DNA of 64,000 nucleotides, from assembly GCA_003249015.1 (NCBI GenBank), contig QBLS01000002.1, positions 217,420-281,419 of the forward strand. The letters are read 5' to 3'. Under the pieces are notes generated by a model that did not search any database, was not told the origin of the DNA, and was given only the letters and a program-made list of their open reading frames with translations. This document shows, piece by piece, positions 43,447-51,494 of the stretch (the stretch's first letter is position 1; every line of letters starts with the position of its first letter). This DNA is from Pseudanabaena sp. Lineage in GTDB: Bacteria; Cyanobacteriota; Cyanobacteriia; Pseudanabaenales; Pseudanabaenaceae. The position numbers were made by a program, and so were the translations under genes.

Positions 43447-43853
43447 TGCTTAAATTCTATCCATTGTAAAAGTTGCTGAGATAAAGAAATGCGCTTTCGG
43501 GTAACGCTATCGATACAAGTATGTTTTGTTTCCGCGATCGCGATCGCCTTTTGTGGTTCTCCATCAAAAAATATTTGATATTTAATCTCAAAAGAATTAG
43601 AACTGATTAAATTTGATTCCAGCAAAATTTTAATGCGATCGCCACAAAACATCGGCTTAAAAAAATCAGTCTTGGCGCTAGTAATTGGTACAGCCACATT
43701 GCCAGTGAAGAAAGATTTTAAGTCGATTCCTGAAGCTACAAGCGATGCCTCATATGCTTCATGGCAAATTGCCAAGACATTAGCAAAGTAAACAACGCCC
43801 GCAGCATCGGTATCTCGAAAATGAATAGTGCGATCGTAAACAAAGTTTTTCAT
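43443..43853 (-). CDS. 1,4-dihydroxy-2-naphthoyl-CoA hydrolase-like hotdog thioesterase
   Basis: A 136-residue hotdog-fold thioesterase. FRDTDAAGVVYFANVLAICH carries the catalytic Asp and the Tyr/Phe-Ala-Asn run of the 4-hydroxybenzoyl-CoA thioesterase type, and the whole resembles Synechocystis Slr0204, which releases DHNA for phylloquinone (photosystem I). Length is typical. Coupled to the downstream methyltransferase by an ATGA overlap. Confidence 0.85.
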   Translation of the reverse strand: MKNFVYDRTIHFRDTDAAGVVYFANVLAICHEAYEASLVASGIDLKSFFTGNVAVPITSAKTDFFKPMFCGDRIKILLESNLISSNSFEIKYQIFFDGEPQKAIAIAETKHTCIDSVTRKRISLSQQLLQWIEFKQ

Positions 43854-43863
43854 AAAGAATTAA

Positions 43864-43887
43864 ATGCGTAGCGCGAAGCGCTACACA
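43864..43887. repeat. Short hairpin between thioesterase and DAHP synthase genes
   Basis: ATGCGTAGCGC-GAA-GCGCTACACAT, directly after the DAHP synthase stop on the minus strand. Confidence 0.6.
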
Positions 43888-44922
43888 TTACGGTCTGCCC
43901 ATTACTTTTGACATATGGTTTACCTTGACCATAAGTTGCTCGAAACTATCAAATGTCAGTGATTGAGGGCCATCGGACAAAGCCTTTTTGGGATTGGGAT
44001 GGACTTCAATCATGAGAGAATCTGTACCCGCAGCGATCGCGGCTAAGCTCATGGATGGCACATAATCTGACCAACCCGTACCATGGCTGGGATCTACCAT
44101 AATGGGCAAATGCGTCAACTTTCGCAATACAGGAATTGCCGCCAGATCAAGCGTATTGCGAGTATATTCCCGATCAAAGGTTCTAATTCCTCGTTCACAA
44201 AGAATCACATTAGGATTTCCTTCCGCCAGAATATATTCCGCAGCCATCAACCAATCGTCAATTGTGGCAGCTAGTCCCCGCTTCAGCAAAATTGGCTTGT
44301 TCTGTTTACCAACCTGTTTTAGTAAAGAGAAATTCTGCATATTTCTGGCACCAATTTGCAATACATCAGCAACTTCGGCAATCTTTTCAATGTCCGCCGT
44401 ATCCATCACCTCAGTGATAATCCCTAGCCCACTTGCTTCACGCGCTGCTGCCAAAAGAGATAGAGCGCTCTCGCCATGTCCCTGAAATGCATAGGGCGAT
44501 GTCCGAGGTTTGTAAGCACCGCCCCGCAAAAACTGAGCACCTGCCGCCTTTACTCTCAGGGCTGTCTCAATAATCATCTCTTCATTTTCGACAGAACAAG
44601 GTCCCGCTGCGATCGCCATCGCTTGATTTTCACCAATCGCCACATCACCGTTAAGTGTTGGTACGATTACAACACTTGACTCATTTTGGCGATATTCGCG
44701 ACTCGCACGCTTAAAAGGTCGTTCTACTCGCAAAACGGTTTCAATCCAAGGACTTAACTCTTCAATTCGATGTAAATCAAGGCTTGCCGTTTCGCCCACC
44801 AATCCCAACACAACTTTATGCTTGCCCACAATTTTTTCGGGAGACAGTCCCCAACTGGATAACTCTTCACAAATCCGATCGATCTCAGGCGTAGGTGTAC
44901 CAATCTTGGTTACAACAATCAC
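43888..44922 (-). CDS. aroF: DAHP synthase, type I-beta (with N-terminal regulatory domain)
   Basis: A 344-residue enzyme joining phosphoenolpyruvate and erythrose-4-phosphate, the first shikimate step. N-terminal ~85 residues (VTKIGTPTPEIDRICEELSS) form the ferredoxin-like allosteric domain of the Thermotoga/Bacillus-like subfamily. The barrel follows with AIAAGPCSVENEEMI, GGAYKPRTSPYAFQG, ILLKRG and PIMVDPSHGTG. The best start is GTG at 44922, with GGAG 8 bases before it; the frame's Met at 44991 is inside a hairpin. A different DAHP synthase subfamily is encoded at 51.5 kb. Confidence 0.92.
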   Translation of the reverse strand: MIVVTKIGTPTPEIDRICEELSSWGLSPEKIVGKHKVVLGLVGETASLDLHRIEELSPWIETVLRVERPFKRASREYRQNESSVVIVPTLNGDVAIGENQAMAIAAGPCSVENEEMIIETALRVKAAGAQFLRGGAYKPRTSPYAFQGHGESALSLLAAAREASGLGIITEVMDTADIEKIAEVADVLQIGARNMQNFSLLKQVGKQNKPILLKRGLAATIDDWLMAAEYILAEGNPNVILCERGIRTFDREYTRNTLDLAAIPVLRKLTHLPIMVDPSHGTGWSDYVPSMSLAAIAAGTDSLMIEVHPNPKKALSDGPQSLTFDSFEQLMVKVNHMSKVMGRP

Positions 44923-44953
44923 GACTAATCTCCTAATATTCTTTTTATTAATG

Positions 44954-45000
44954 GAGAAAATTTTGCAAGTGCAGCTTCGCCGCACTTGCAAAATTTTCTC
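44954..45000. repeat. Hairpin upstream of the DAHP synthase gene
   Basis: GAGAAAATTTTGCAAGTGC / GCACTTGCAAAATTTTCTC with AGCTTCGCC turn, followed by GGGTTTTCATTTAACGCAAA, a diverged reversed family A flank. Confidence 0.8.
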
Positions 45001-45151
45001 TGGGTTTTCATTTAACGCAAAACGCTACGTGAGTTGATTATAACAATTTGCCACTCTGGCTATAGCCATATTGACTCAGCCAGCGCTAAAATGAAACGAT
45101 TATGAAAAGACCTCCAGCAGTCTTGTAAATTTCTAGATGTAATCAAAGCCA

Positions 45152-45487
45152 ATGACCTCAGAGCCTCATTCTCCTGAACCACAAGTGCTTACTAATCCAA
45201 ACCGTAAAGCTGAGTATTGGCAGATCGCAATAACCACTTTCATAACTGTATTTGTGGCTGAGATTGGTGATAAAACTCAGTTGACAACCCTAGTAATCGC
45301 CGCCCAATCCCATCAACCTTGGATTGTGTTTACTGGCGCAGCGATCGCCCTAGTTTCAACTAGCTTATTGGGTGTAATGGCTGGTAAATGGCTAGCCAAG
45401 ACTTTCTCCCCCAGTTTGCTAAACACCCTCGCAGGATTAAGTTTTCTAATCCTATCTATTATTCTTCTCTGGGAAGCCGTCATGTAA
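45152..45487 (+). CDS. Half-size GDT1/TMEM165 (UPF0016) protein, first of a pair
   Basis: A 111-residue membrane protein with one copy of the family motif, VAEIGDKTQLTTLVIAA, and three predicted membrane segments. Full-length GDT1 transporters (such as cyanobacterial Mnx) contain two such halves; here they are encoded separately by this gene and the next one, 94 bases downstream. Half-size pairs have been described as hemi-manganese exchangers (Hmx1/Hmx2) acting together to export manganese. Which of the two corresponds to Hmx1 cannot be fixed here. The N-terminal ~20 residues are hydrophilic. Confidence 0.85.
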   Translation: MTSEPHSPEPQVLTNPNRKAEYWQIAITTFITVFVAEIGDKTQLTTLVIAAQSHQPWIVFTGAAIALVSTSLLGVMAGKWLAKTFSPSLLNTLAGLSFLILSIILLWEAVM

Positions 45488-45497
45488 AAATACAAAA

Positions 45498-45546
45498 CCC
45501 CAAGATTAGTAGTGTGGCGCTTCGCGCCACACTACTAATCTTGGGG
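45498..45546. repeat. Long hairpin between the two half-GDT1 genes
   Basis: CCCCAAGATTAGTAGTGTGG / CCACACTACTAATCTTGGGG around CGCTTCGCG. Inside a likely operon, so it may set relative transcript levels. Confidence 0.85.
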
Positions 45547-45581
45547 CGGGAAGGGAATATTTATCAAAAAGGAATTACAAA

Positions 45582-45854
45582 ATGGATTGGCAGTTACTAT
45601 TTTTAAGCTTCAGCACCATATTTTTATCGGAATTGGGAGATAAGAGTCAACTCGCGACCATGAGTCTCAGTGGTAACTCAGCAGCCCCCAAATATGTATT
45701 TATCGGCTCAGCATCGGCATTGCTAATGGCAAGTGCGCTGGGTGTATTTCTTGGTGATAGTATTTCCATCTTCTTGCCAACTAGATTATTGAAAGCGATC
45801 GCTGCTGCACTTTTCGCTATTATCGCAATGCGTTTATTCATGGCTGACGATTGA
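45582..45854 (+). CDS. Half-size GDT1/TMEM165 (UPF0016) protein, second of a pair
   Basis: A 90-residue membrane protein with the second motif copy, LSELGDKSQLATMSLSGN, and three membrane segments. It should form a hetero-oligomer with the preceding half-size protein to build one cation (manganese) exporter; opposite membrane topology of the two halves is expected. The strong motif conservation argues that both are functional. Confidence 0.85.
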   Translation: MDWQLLFLSFSTIFLSELGDKSQLATMSLSGNSAAPKYVFIGSASALLMASALGVFLGDSISIFLPTRLLKAIAAALFAIIAMRLFMADD

Positions 45855-45892
45855 AGCAATAGCGACGCTTCACAAGTCATACCCACATAAAA

Positions 45893-45924
45893 AATAGGCT
45901 AGCCAAAGATCAGGCTAGCCTATT
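45893..45924. terminator. Hairpin between converging GDT1 and ycf35 genes
   Basis: AATAGGCTAGCC / GGCTAGCCTATT with AAAGATCA loop, in the gap where both transcripts end. Confidence 0.65.
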
Positions 45925-45958
45925 AATTTGCATAGTTAACTCGCAAGAATTATGCCTC

Positions 45959-46309
45959 TTACTGGACAACCAGTTTGACATTTGCGTTGCTCAAACCAGG
46001 GCGCTTAACTTCGGCTAGAGCCTTGTTGACAGCATACTTCTGATTGATCGAATTGATTAGCTCAGTCTGATTGTGCTTCTTAGCAACACCCCAGAGGTCA
46101 GCAATCAAATCAAAGGAACCATCGGCATTACGAGACCAGCCAAGATCATAGTCACCTTCAAGGGTTGCTACAATGTCAGCGCGGATGCGTTGGCTGTTGT
46201 AGCCACGAACATCTGCTTCAGTCTTAACGCTAATACCAAGATCACGCAAAGAAGACTTGAGTACTTCAGAGTCAGTAATTTTTGTGCGAAGTGTGCTGAA
46301 ATGAGACAT
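45959..46309 (-). CDS. ycf35: DUF1257 protein, Ycf35-like
   Basis: A 116-residue protein of the DUF1257/Ycf35 family, conserved in cyanobacteria and red-lineage plastids; function unknown. MSHFSTLRTKITDSEVLKSS, YDLGWSRNADGSFDLIADLW and the C-terminal NVKLVVQ are typical. The ycf46-like ATPase gene lies 174 bases upstream on the same strand, an association often seen in cyanobacteria, so a common process is likely. Confidence 0.85.
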   Translation of the reverse strand: MSHFSTLRTKITDSEVLKSSLRDLGISVKTEADVRGYNSQRIRADIVATLEGDYDLGWSRNADGSFDLIADLWGVAKKHNQTELINSINQKYAVNKALAEVKRPGLSNANVKLVVQ

Positions 46310-46483
46310 AATAGTATTGCTCCTGTGAATAAATGTGAACTCAACTGTTAACTCAAACGGGAGACATAAGAGTAATGTTGGTCTTTGCTCTTATGTTAAC
46401 TGCTAGATCAGGAATGTTTTGATAAGACATTCTGTAGAATCTAGCCTTAATCCTGCTGACTACGAAACAGCAGGACAAGCTTT

Positions 46484-48007
46484 TCAAAACTCCATACGCT
46501 GATACTCAGCGACTGAAGTAGCGGCGGGTCTTGCCCGCATTCTTGCCCAGTCGCGCAGAGCAGCAACCTGCTCAGTCATCGTGCGCGACAAGGGAGTAGT
46601 TGACTTGACAGCCGAAATAATATCTAGCTGTGTAAACTCCCTGTCTTGAGCAAAAGCCTCATACATAGCGGCAATAACCGCTTGCTCAATTTCCGCCCCA
46701 GAGAAGCCATCACTTACTTTGGATAGCTGCTCAAAATCAAATCTTTCTAGTTTCTCCACGTCAGGACGACGCTTGCGGAGATGGATTTTAAATATATCTC
46801 GACGTTCTTCACCGTTTGGTAAATCTACGAAGAAAAGTTCGTCAAAACGTCCCTTGCGTAAAAACTCCCCTGGCAATTTCTCGATCCGATTGGCAGTTGC
46901 CATTACGAATACAGGAGACTTCTTTTCTTGCATCCATGTCAGAAATGTTCCGAAAATTCTCGATGAGGTGCCACCATCAGAATCAGCTGAACCTGCACCA
47001 CCCGCAAAAGCCTTATCAAGTTCATCAATGAATAGAATCATCGGCGAAATCGATTCAGCGACTTTCAGGGCATTACGAAGGTTAGCTTCAGATTTGCCCA
47101 CAGTTGAACCATCGTAGACTCGCCCCATGTCAAGACGAATCAATGGTAAAGACCATAAGCGAGCTGTGGTTTTGGCAATTAGAGATTTGCCGCACCCAGG
47201 AACTCCGAGAATCAACATTCCCTTTGGCTGAGGTAAACCGTAGTTTCTGGCTCTCTGGCTAAAAGCATTAGAACGCTGTTGCAGCCAATGTTTTAGCTCC
47301 TCAAGCCCTCCTACAGCTTCCAAATCCTCTTCGTCTTCAATATACTCAAGGATGCCATTGCGGCGGATCAGTTGCTGCTTTTCAGAAAGGACAATATCAA
47401 CTTCTTCTTCGGTCAATTTTCCATTAGTAACCTGAGCTTTGCGATATACCTTTTCTGCTTCATCTTGGGTTAGCCCCAATGTAGCTCTAACTAATTTTTC
47501 GCGTGTTTCGGGGGATACTTTTCTGGTTCGCAATTGACCTAACTGTTGATCAAGCACCTCTTCGATCGCTTGCATATCTGGTAAAGGAAAGTCTAAGACG
47601 ACAATTTCTTTTTCTAACTCCACAGGAATTACCTGTATAGGAGACATCAAAATAATCGTCTTCTGAGTGCCTTTAAAGTTAGCGATCGCATCTCGCAGAC
47701 AACGTACCGTGACGGGATGATCCAAGAAAGGATGCATATCTTTGAATATGAAGATTGCAGGGTCTTTCTGGTCAGCACGAGTAATCCACTTCAATGCAGC
47801 TTCGGCAGACTCCGTATTATGTTGGGCTGCTCCCGTTGTTTGTCCATACTCAACAATGCCATGGGTGACTGTCCAAGTGAACATTCGACGAGTGGGCTTG
47901 AGTTGAGAAATGATGGAGATAGCCCTTTCTGCTCTTTCCTCCTCTGGAGTATTGAGGTAGATCAAGGGATATTGGGCTTGAATTAAAATGCTAAGCTGCT
48001 CTTGCAT
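46484..48007 (-). CDS. ycf46: AAA+ ATPase, Ycf46-like
   Basis: A 507-residue AAA ATPase. N-terminal ~230 residues are family-specific (YPLIYLNTPEEERAERAI); the AAA module has GVPGCGKSLIAKT (Walker A), ILFIDELDKAF (Walker B) and a GGAGSADSDGG loop before the arginine-bearing LRKGRFDELF. Synechocystis Ycf46 homologues are linked to photosynthesis and inorganic-carbon acclimation, but the substrate is unknown. It is flanked by ycf35 downstream and a ribbon-helix-helix gene upstream. Confidence 0.88.
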   Translation of the reverse strand: MQEQLSILIQAQYPLIYLNTPEEERAERAISIISQLKPTRRMFTWTVTHGIVEYGQTTGAAQHNTESAEAALKWITRADQKDPAIFIFKDMHPFLDHPVTVRCLRDAIANFKGTQKTIILMSPIQVIPVELEKEIVVLDFPLPDMQAIEEVLDQQLGQLRTRKVSPETREKLVRATLGLTQDEAEKVYRKAQVTNGKLTEEEVDIVLSEKQQLIRRNGILEYIEDEEDLEAVGGLEELKHWLQQRSNAFSQRARNYGLPQPKGMLILGVPGCGKSLIAKTTARLWSLPLIRLDMGRVYDGSTVGKSEANLRNALKVAESISPMILFIDELDKAFAGGAGSADSDGGTSSRIFGTFLTWMQEKKSPVFVMATANRIEKLPGEFLRKGRFDELFFVDLPNGEERRDIFKIHLRKRRPDVEKLERFDFEQLSKVSDGFSGAEIEQAVIAAMYEAFAQDREFTQLDIISAVKSTTPLSRTMTEQVAALRDWARMRARPAATSVAEYQRMEF

Positions 48008-48098
48008 ATTGTAATACTGGGGCTTTCACCCCTGTCCTCACCTTGTCTACAGAAAAAACTTTGGGAAATATAGGTGCTCCTAAGAGCTAATAAAGGAG

Positions 48099-48419
48099 TT
48101 AACCAATTGACATTAACTCTTCATCTGGACTATCAACTTTGCTGACAGTAAGTGAAGATGCCTTATGCTTTCGGCTTCCTCCAACTGCTAATAAGTCACC
48201 ATCGCGAACTACAACAGTCTGGGAACAACTAGGACAGTTGTAAGTTTGGTGAGTGTGACCGATACCAGACGTTTCAACTATGTCAGCATGGGCAAGGTAA
48301 AAACCGATGGCTTTTTCCGCTAGGTCAGACATTGACTCACCGTCGATGGCTGAACGGATCTTAAGCTGTTGACGCAGTTGCTTTGGGAGATGAAAAGTTA
48401 CCTTTTGCTTATCTTGCAT
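48099..48419 (-). CDS. Ribbon-helix-helix regulator with a CPxC segment
   Basis: A ~106-residue protein whose first ~45 residues (QKVTFHLPKQLRQQLKIRSA) are a CopG/Arc-type ribbon-helix-helix with a second helix MSDLAEKAIGFYL. The C-terminal part has NCPSCSQTVVVRDG, one Cys pair that could bind metal in a dimer. It sits 91 bases upstream of ycf46 on the same strand and may regulate it. MQDKQKVTF at 48419 is preferred over the frame's Met at 48473. Confidence 0.7.
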   Translation of the reverse strand: MQDKQKVTFHLPKQLRQQLKIRSAIDGESMSDLAEKAIGFYLAHADIVETSGIGHTHQTYNCPSCSQTVVVRDGDLLAVGGSRKHKASSLTVSKVDSPDEELMSIG

Positions 48420-48473
48420 AGTGGTTAAGAACAATGAATACCCGGGTATGTAAGTAAGGTACTCTTGAAACAT

Positions 48474-48778
48474 AAAGCTGTCAATCCATCAAGCTGCTAT
48501 TACAGCTTTTTCTTAACATTTCGCAACAAATCGCCGTTTCGACCAAAGTCTTGTTAGGGCGCAAAGCATCGTCACTCTTCTTCTGGTTTTGGTTTATCCT
48601 TGGGGAAATGGTTGTGGCGACAACTAAAAAAATTCTCCGAATTAATAACTAGAGATGCGCTCTACAGTAAATTTCTTGGCATAGTTGTTGACAAGAAATT
48701 AGGAACAATATTGGTGTAGTTAAGTCATGCCCTGTATGAGGAAGTAAATCTTGAACAACATTATTCAGTTCATCCTCG
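48474..48778. other. 305-base gap, degenerate repeat and promoter region
   Basis: Contains GGGCGCAAAGCATCGTCACT followed by CTTCTTCTGGTTTTGGTTT, apparently a decayed hairpin element without its left arm, and AT-rich DNA that probably carries divergent promoters. No gene seen. Confidence 0.45.
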
Positions 48779-49288
48779 GTGGAGTCAATTATGGACACTT
48801 GTAAAAATCGTCAATCAAAACTAGCCAAACTAGGTTGGGGAACTCTAGTTGGTGTTTCTGTTGCTTTAGTTGCGATCGCTGAGACTGCGTTGTCTCAGGG
48901 AGCTATTTCATTAGGGCGTAACTTTCGCCCTGATCCTGCAACCTTGAGTGGAAATGGGGGCGGTGGTACTAGCCTTGCTAGCATAGCGGGCACTAGTGAC
49001 AATTGTCGTGGTTTTGCTAATTCCGAACCTAATCACACAGTCACTTTGACCGATAATTTTCCAACGATGGATCTTCTGGTCTATTCCAAAAATATCAACG
49101 ACGATCCGACAGTCTTAGTTAAAGGTCCGAATGGGATTATTATTTGTGCTGACGATGAATCGGGCGGACGCAATCCCCAGATTAACCGTAGACTGCCCAA
49201 AGGTAATTACCAAGTGTGGGTTGGTTCTAAGAGAGCCAATCAGCCATTCAGTTATATTTTGTCTCTTAGTGAAATTCGCCAAAAATGA
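48779..49288 (+). CDS. Secreted beta-rich protein, first of a tandem pair
   Basis: A 169-residue protein with a signal peptide (GTLVGVSVALVAIAETAL, cleavage near LSQG) and a mature part with FRPDPATLSGNGGGG, CRGFANSEPNHTVTL, VLVKGPNGIIICADDESGG and GNYQVWVGSK. The pattern is that of a small extracellular beta-sandwich (pre-peptidase-C-like), though I do not recognise the family surely. Its stop overlaps the start of the next gene (ATGA), which encodes a clear paralogue. Confidence 0.7.
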   Translation: MESIMDTCKNRQSKLAKLGWGTLVGVSVALVAIAETALSQGAISLGRNFRPDPATLSGNGGGGTSLASIAGTSDNCRGFANSEPNHTVTLTDNFPTMDLLVYSKNINDDPTVLVKGPNGIIICADDESGGRNPQINRRLPKGNYQVWVGSKRANQPFSYILSLSEIRQK

Positions 49289-49734
49289 AATCCTTGAAAA
49301 CGCCGATCGCTTTACTAGGATTTGCACTAGTACAAGTTTTGCTTCTAGCTGAACCTTTACTAAGCCAAGAACTATTGAAGCCTATTTCTCCGAAATTTAC
49401 GCCCGATCCTCTAGTTTACACTGGCAGCGCAGGTGGTGATTTACCTTTGCAAGGCATTGCTGGAAAGGCAAACGGCGAATGTCAAGGGCTTGCTTCGCGA
49501 AATCCTAATCATTCGTTATTGGTGCAGAAAAAATTTGGTTTTTTGTCCTTAAGGGTGACTGGCGATCGCAATCTATCGATTTTAGTTAAAGGTCCCGATG
49601 GTAATTATTGTCGCAGTGGTAGATCTCCAGACCTGTCTGGTGAATGGGTTGCTGGGAAATATCAAATTTGGGTTGGTTCTGGCAATGGCGATCGCGTTAA
49701 TTACAAATTAACAATTAGTGAAACTAACCAGTAA
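49285..49734 (+). CDS. Secreted beta-rich protein, second of a tandem pair
   Basis: A 149-residue paralogue of the preceding gene: signal peptide (LLGFALVQVLLLAEPLL), then FTPDPLVYTGSAGGDLPLQG, CQGLASRNPNHSLLV, SILVKGPDGNYCRSG and GKYQIWVGSGNGD. The two Cys residues are conserved in both, probably as a disulfide. Translationally coupled, so both are made together; function unknown. Confidence 0.7.
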   Translation: MKSLKTPIALLGFALVQVLLLAEPLLSQELLKPISPKFTPDPLVYTGSAGGDLPLQGIAGKANGECQGLASRNPNHSLLVQKKFGFLSLRVTGDRNLSILVKGPDGNYCRSGRSPDLSGEWVAGKYQIWVGSGNGDRVNYKLTISETNQ

Positions 49735-49832
49735 AACCAAAGCCAATAAGAGAGTGGTGGCGCTATGTGCTGCGACTCTCTTATTGGCTTTGGTTTTTAA
49801 TTCACAAAAGTGTGACTACACTTTTGTGAATT
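49733..49832. repeat. Two inverted repeats after the secreted pair
   Basis: AAAACCAAAGCCAATAAGAG / CTCTTATTGGCTTTGGTTTT (49733-49797), then AATTCACAAAAGTGTGACTA...CACTTTTGTGAATT (49799-49832), the latter also at 5175-5208. Confidence 0.8.
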
Positions 49833-49836
49833 GGTA

Positions 49837-50805
49837 TTAGCGCTTAAGGCGATTGATCTCAGCCTGCAGCTCGTTAATCTGACGTTTTAGACGCTCTGCT
49901 TCAGTTTCAGTTTTCTGTTCTTCTTTCTGGGTTACGTCAACTGCTCCAGAGGTATTGTCTTGCTTATAGTTGCCAGATTTGATGTTGCTATACTCGGATG
50001 ACTCCGCCCATTCGCGAATGTACTGTACGCGCTCAACAGGAAAAGGATGGCTGAGCATGGAGCTAGCTCCAAACCCGTTATAGATCATGAACTTATAAAT
50101 TTGATTGAGATTGTCCTTATCTAATTCTTGGTAATCATGAGATTGACGAATAAACTCAGGCAAACTTAACTCGTTAGCAAAAGCTGAACTACCACCTGAT
50201 ATTTTCATCATTGTTGACAGTACTGTATCAATGTTGTCGCTAGCCAACAAGGCAGCGCGATCGGAAGACAGTTCTGCTTTGCGCCGCCATTCAAAAAATG
50301 CATAGATTAAGCCACTACTGACCAAACTTCCTAAGCCAAAGGTCATTTCGCTGATTGTCGAGACGACACTCATCACCCACATCGCCATTTGAATTAGGGT
50401 TGTATGTCCACATTTGATATGACCAAGTTCATGGGCAAGTACGGTAAGGATCTCTTCTTCGGTGAGCAAATCTAATAAACCTGAGTTGATCACAATGTAA
50501 GGATGTTCTTTGCCAAGGGCATAGCTATTAGCTACTGGATTTTGAGATACAAATAGAGTTGGTTCTGGCTGCACATCCAGCGCGGCAACACATTCCCTAA
50601 AGAGGCGATGAATGGTCGCATACTGACGATGACTAACTTGGATACTATTACCGATGTGATAGATCGTCTGCGGACGTTCGTACATGAACTCAACAAACTT
50701 TCCTGCCACGAGGTCAAACCCTGGAACGCTGCGGAGGGCTTGCTCTGCTTGACGGTCAAGTGGGTGGCGAAAGGCTTCACTAGAAATTCCTGAGTAACGT
50801 GGCAT
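49837..50805 (-). CDS. M48-family metalloprotease
   Basis: A 322-residue zinc peptidase. Zinc motif LAHELGHIKCGHT and the third ligand region ELSSDRAALLAS are intact. One hydrophobic segment pair (MAMWVMSVVSTISEMTFGL, LVSSGLIYAFFEW) follows the zinc motif as in HtpX/Oma1-like enzymes. A C-terminal coiled coil (EAERLKRQINELQAEINRL) is added. Membrane protein quality control is a likely role. ATG 50805 (MPRYSGISSEAFRHPLD) fits better than 50847. A DUF1648 membrane protein is encoded just upstream. Confidence 0.88.
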   Translation of the reverse strand: MPRYSGISSEAFRHPLDRQAEQALRSVPGFDLVAGKFVEFMYERPQTIYHIGNSIQVSHRQYATIHRLFRECVAALDVQPEPTLFVSQNPVANSYALGKEHPYIVINSGLLDLLTEEEILTVLAHELGHIKCGHTTLIQMAMWVMSVVSTISEMTFGLGSLVSSGLIYAFFEWRRKAELSSDRAALLASDNIDTVLSTMMKISGGSSAFANELSLPEFIRQSHDYQELDKDNLNQIYKFMIYNGFGASSMLSHPFPVERVQYIREWAESSEYSNIKSGNYKQDNTSGAVDVTQKEEQKTETEAERLKRQINELQAEINRLKR

Positions 50806-50847
50806 AGGTTTATATACCTGTGTAAGGAGTAAAGATAACGTAGTCAA

Positions 50848-51342
50848 TTATGAGGGTGAATGAAAGCGGCGAATTAATAACACAGTCCACCAAATCACGA
50901 ATAGAAAAAATGTACATAGTAAAGCCCAAAATATAGGGGCGCTGATATCCTTGACTGGGTTGAGATTGGCTAAAAATGTTAAATGAAAAATGATTATGAT
51001 CATTAGCATCGTAGCAACACCAAACCAAGAAAAATGCACATTCAGAAATTTTAAGGATTCTTCGCGCCGATCACCTGATAACCAATATTCACGGTGGGGC
51101 AAGTTAATGATAGCAGTGGGTAAATATTTGAAAATTAAAGGCAGTAATAGGGTGAAAGAACTAGTAATTGCCAAGGATACAAAATAGACAGCAAAATATC
51201 CTAGCTTTGACGATGTGCCATTAACTTTACCTATGCCATCAAAGTGTGATCCAACTGTATCTGGCAATGATGGATAAAAATAAGCAGTTTGGGCGATCAC
51301 TAAGCCAAACAAGAACAGAACAATGTACAACGGTAATTTCAT
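50848..51342 (-). CDS. DUF1648-type membrane protein
   Basis: A 164-residue protein with four membrane segments. The motif YPSLPDTVGSHFDGIGKVNG after the first helix is the DUF1648 pattern shared with the SdpI immunity-like family. Function here is unknown. It ends 42 bases before the M48 protease start on the same strand, so the two are probably one operon. Confidence 0.75.
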   Translation of the reverse strand: MKLPLYIVLFLFGLVIAQTAYFYPSLPDTVGSHFDGIGKVNGTSSKLGYFAVYFVSLAITSSFTLLLPLIFKYLPTAIINLPHREYWLSGDRREESLKFLNVHFSWFGVATMLMIIIIFHLTFLANLNPVKDISAPIFWALLCTFFLFVIWWTVLLIRRFHSPS

Positions 51343-51494
51343 CGCTGTATGCTCCTTAAGAATATTTTGTAATTATAGCCAATCAATTAAAAACAAAATT
51401 TTTAAGAGCATAGAGCGGTAAGTTGTAACAAAAACTCATAGTTAGGATACGTTAATCCTATTGGGGCGTTAAAGTATAAGTAGATACTTAAATT

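Noticed and set aside
44102..44485. 127-codon open frame on the + strand inside the DAHP synthase gene
   Set aside because: Antisense shadow of a strongly conserved gene; product is not protein-like.
45015..45151. yybP-ykoY (manganese) riboswitch before the half-GDT1 pair
   Set aside because: The gene type would fit, but the conserved core sequences of that riboswitch were not seen.
46719..47117. 132-codon open frame on the + strand inside ycf46
   Set aside because: Antisense shadow of the AAA module.
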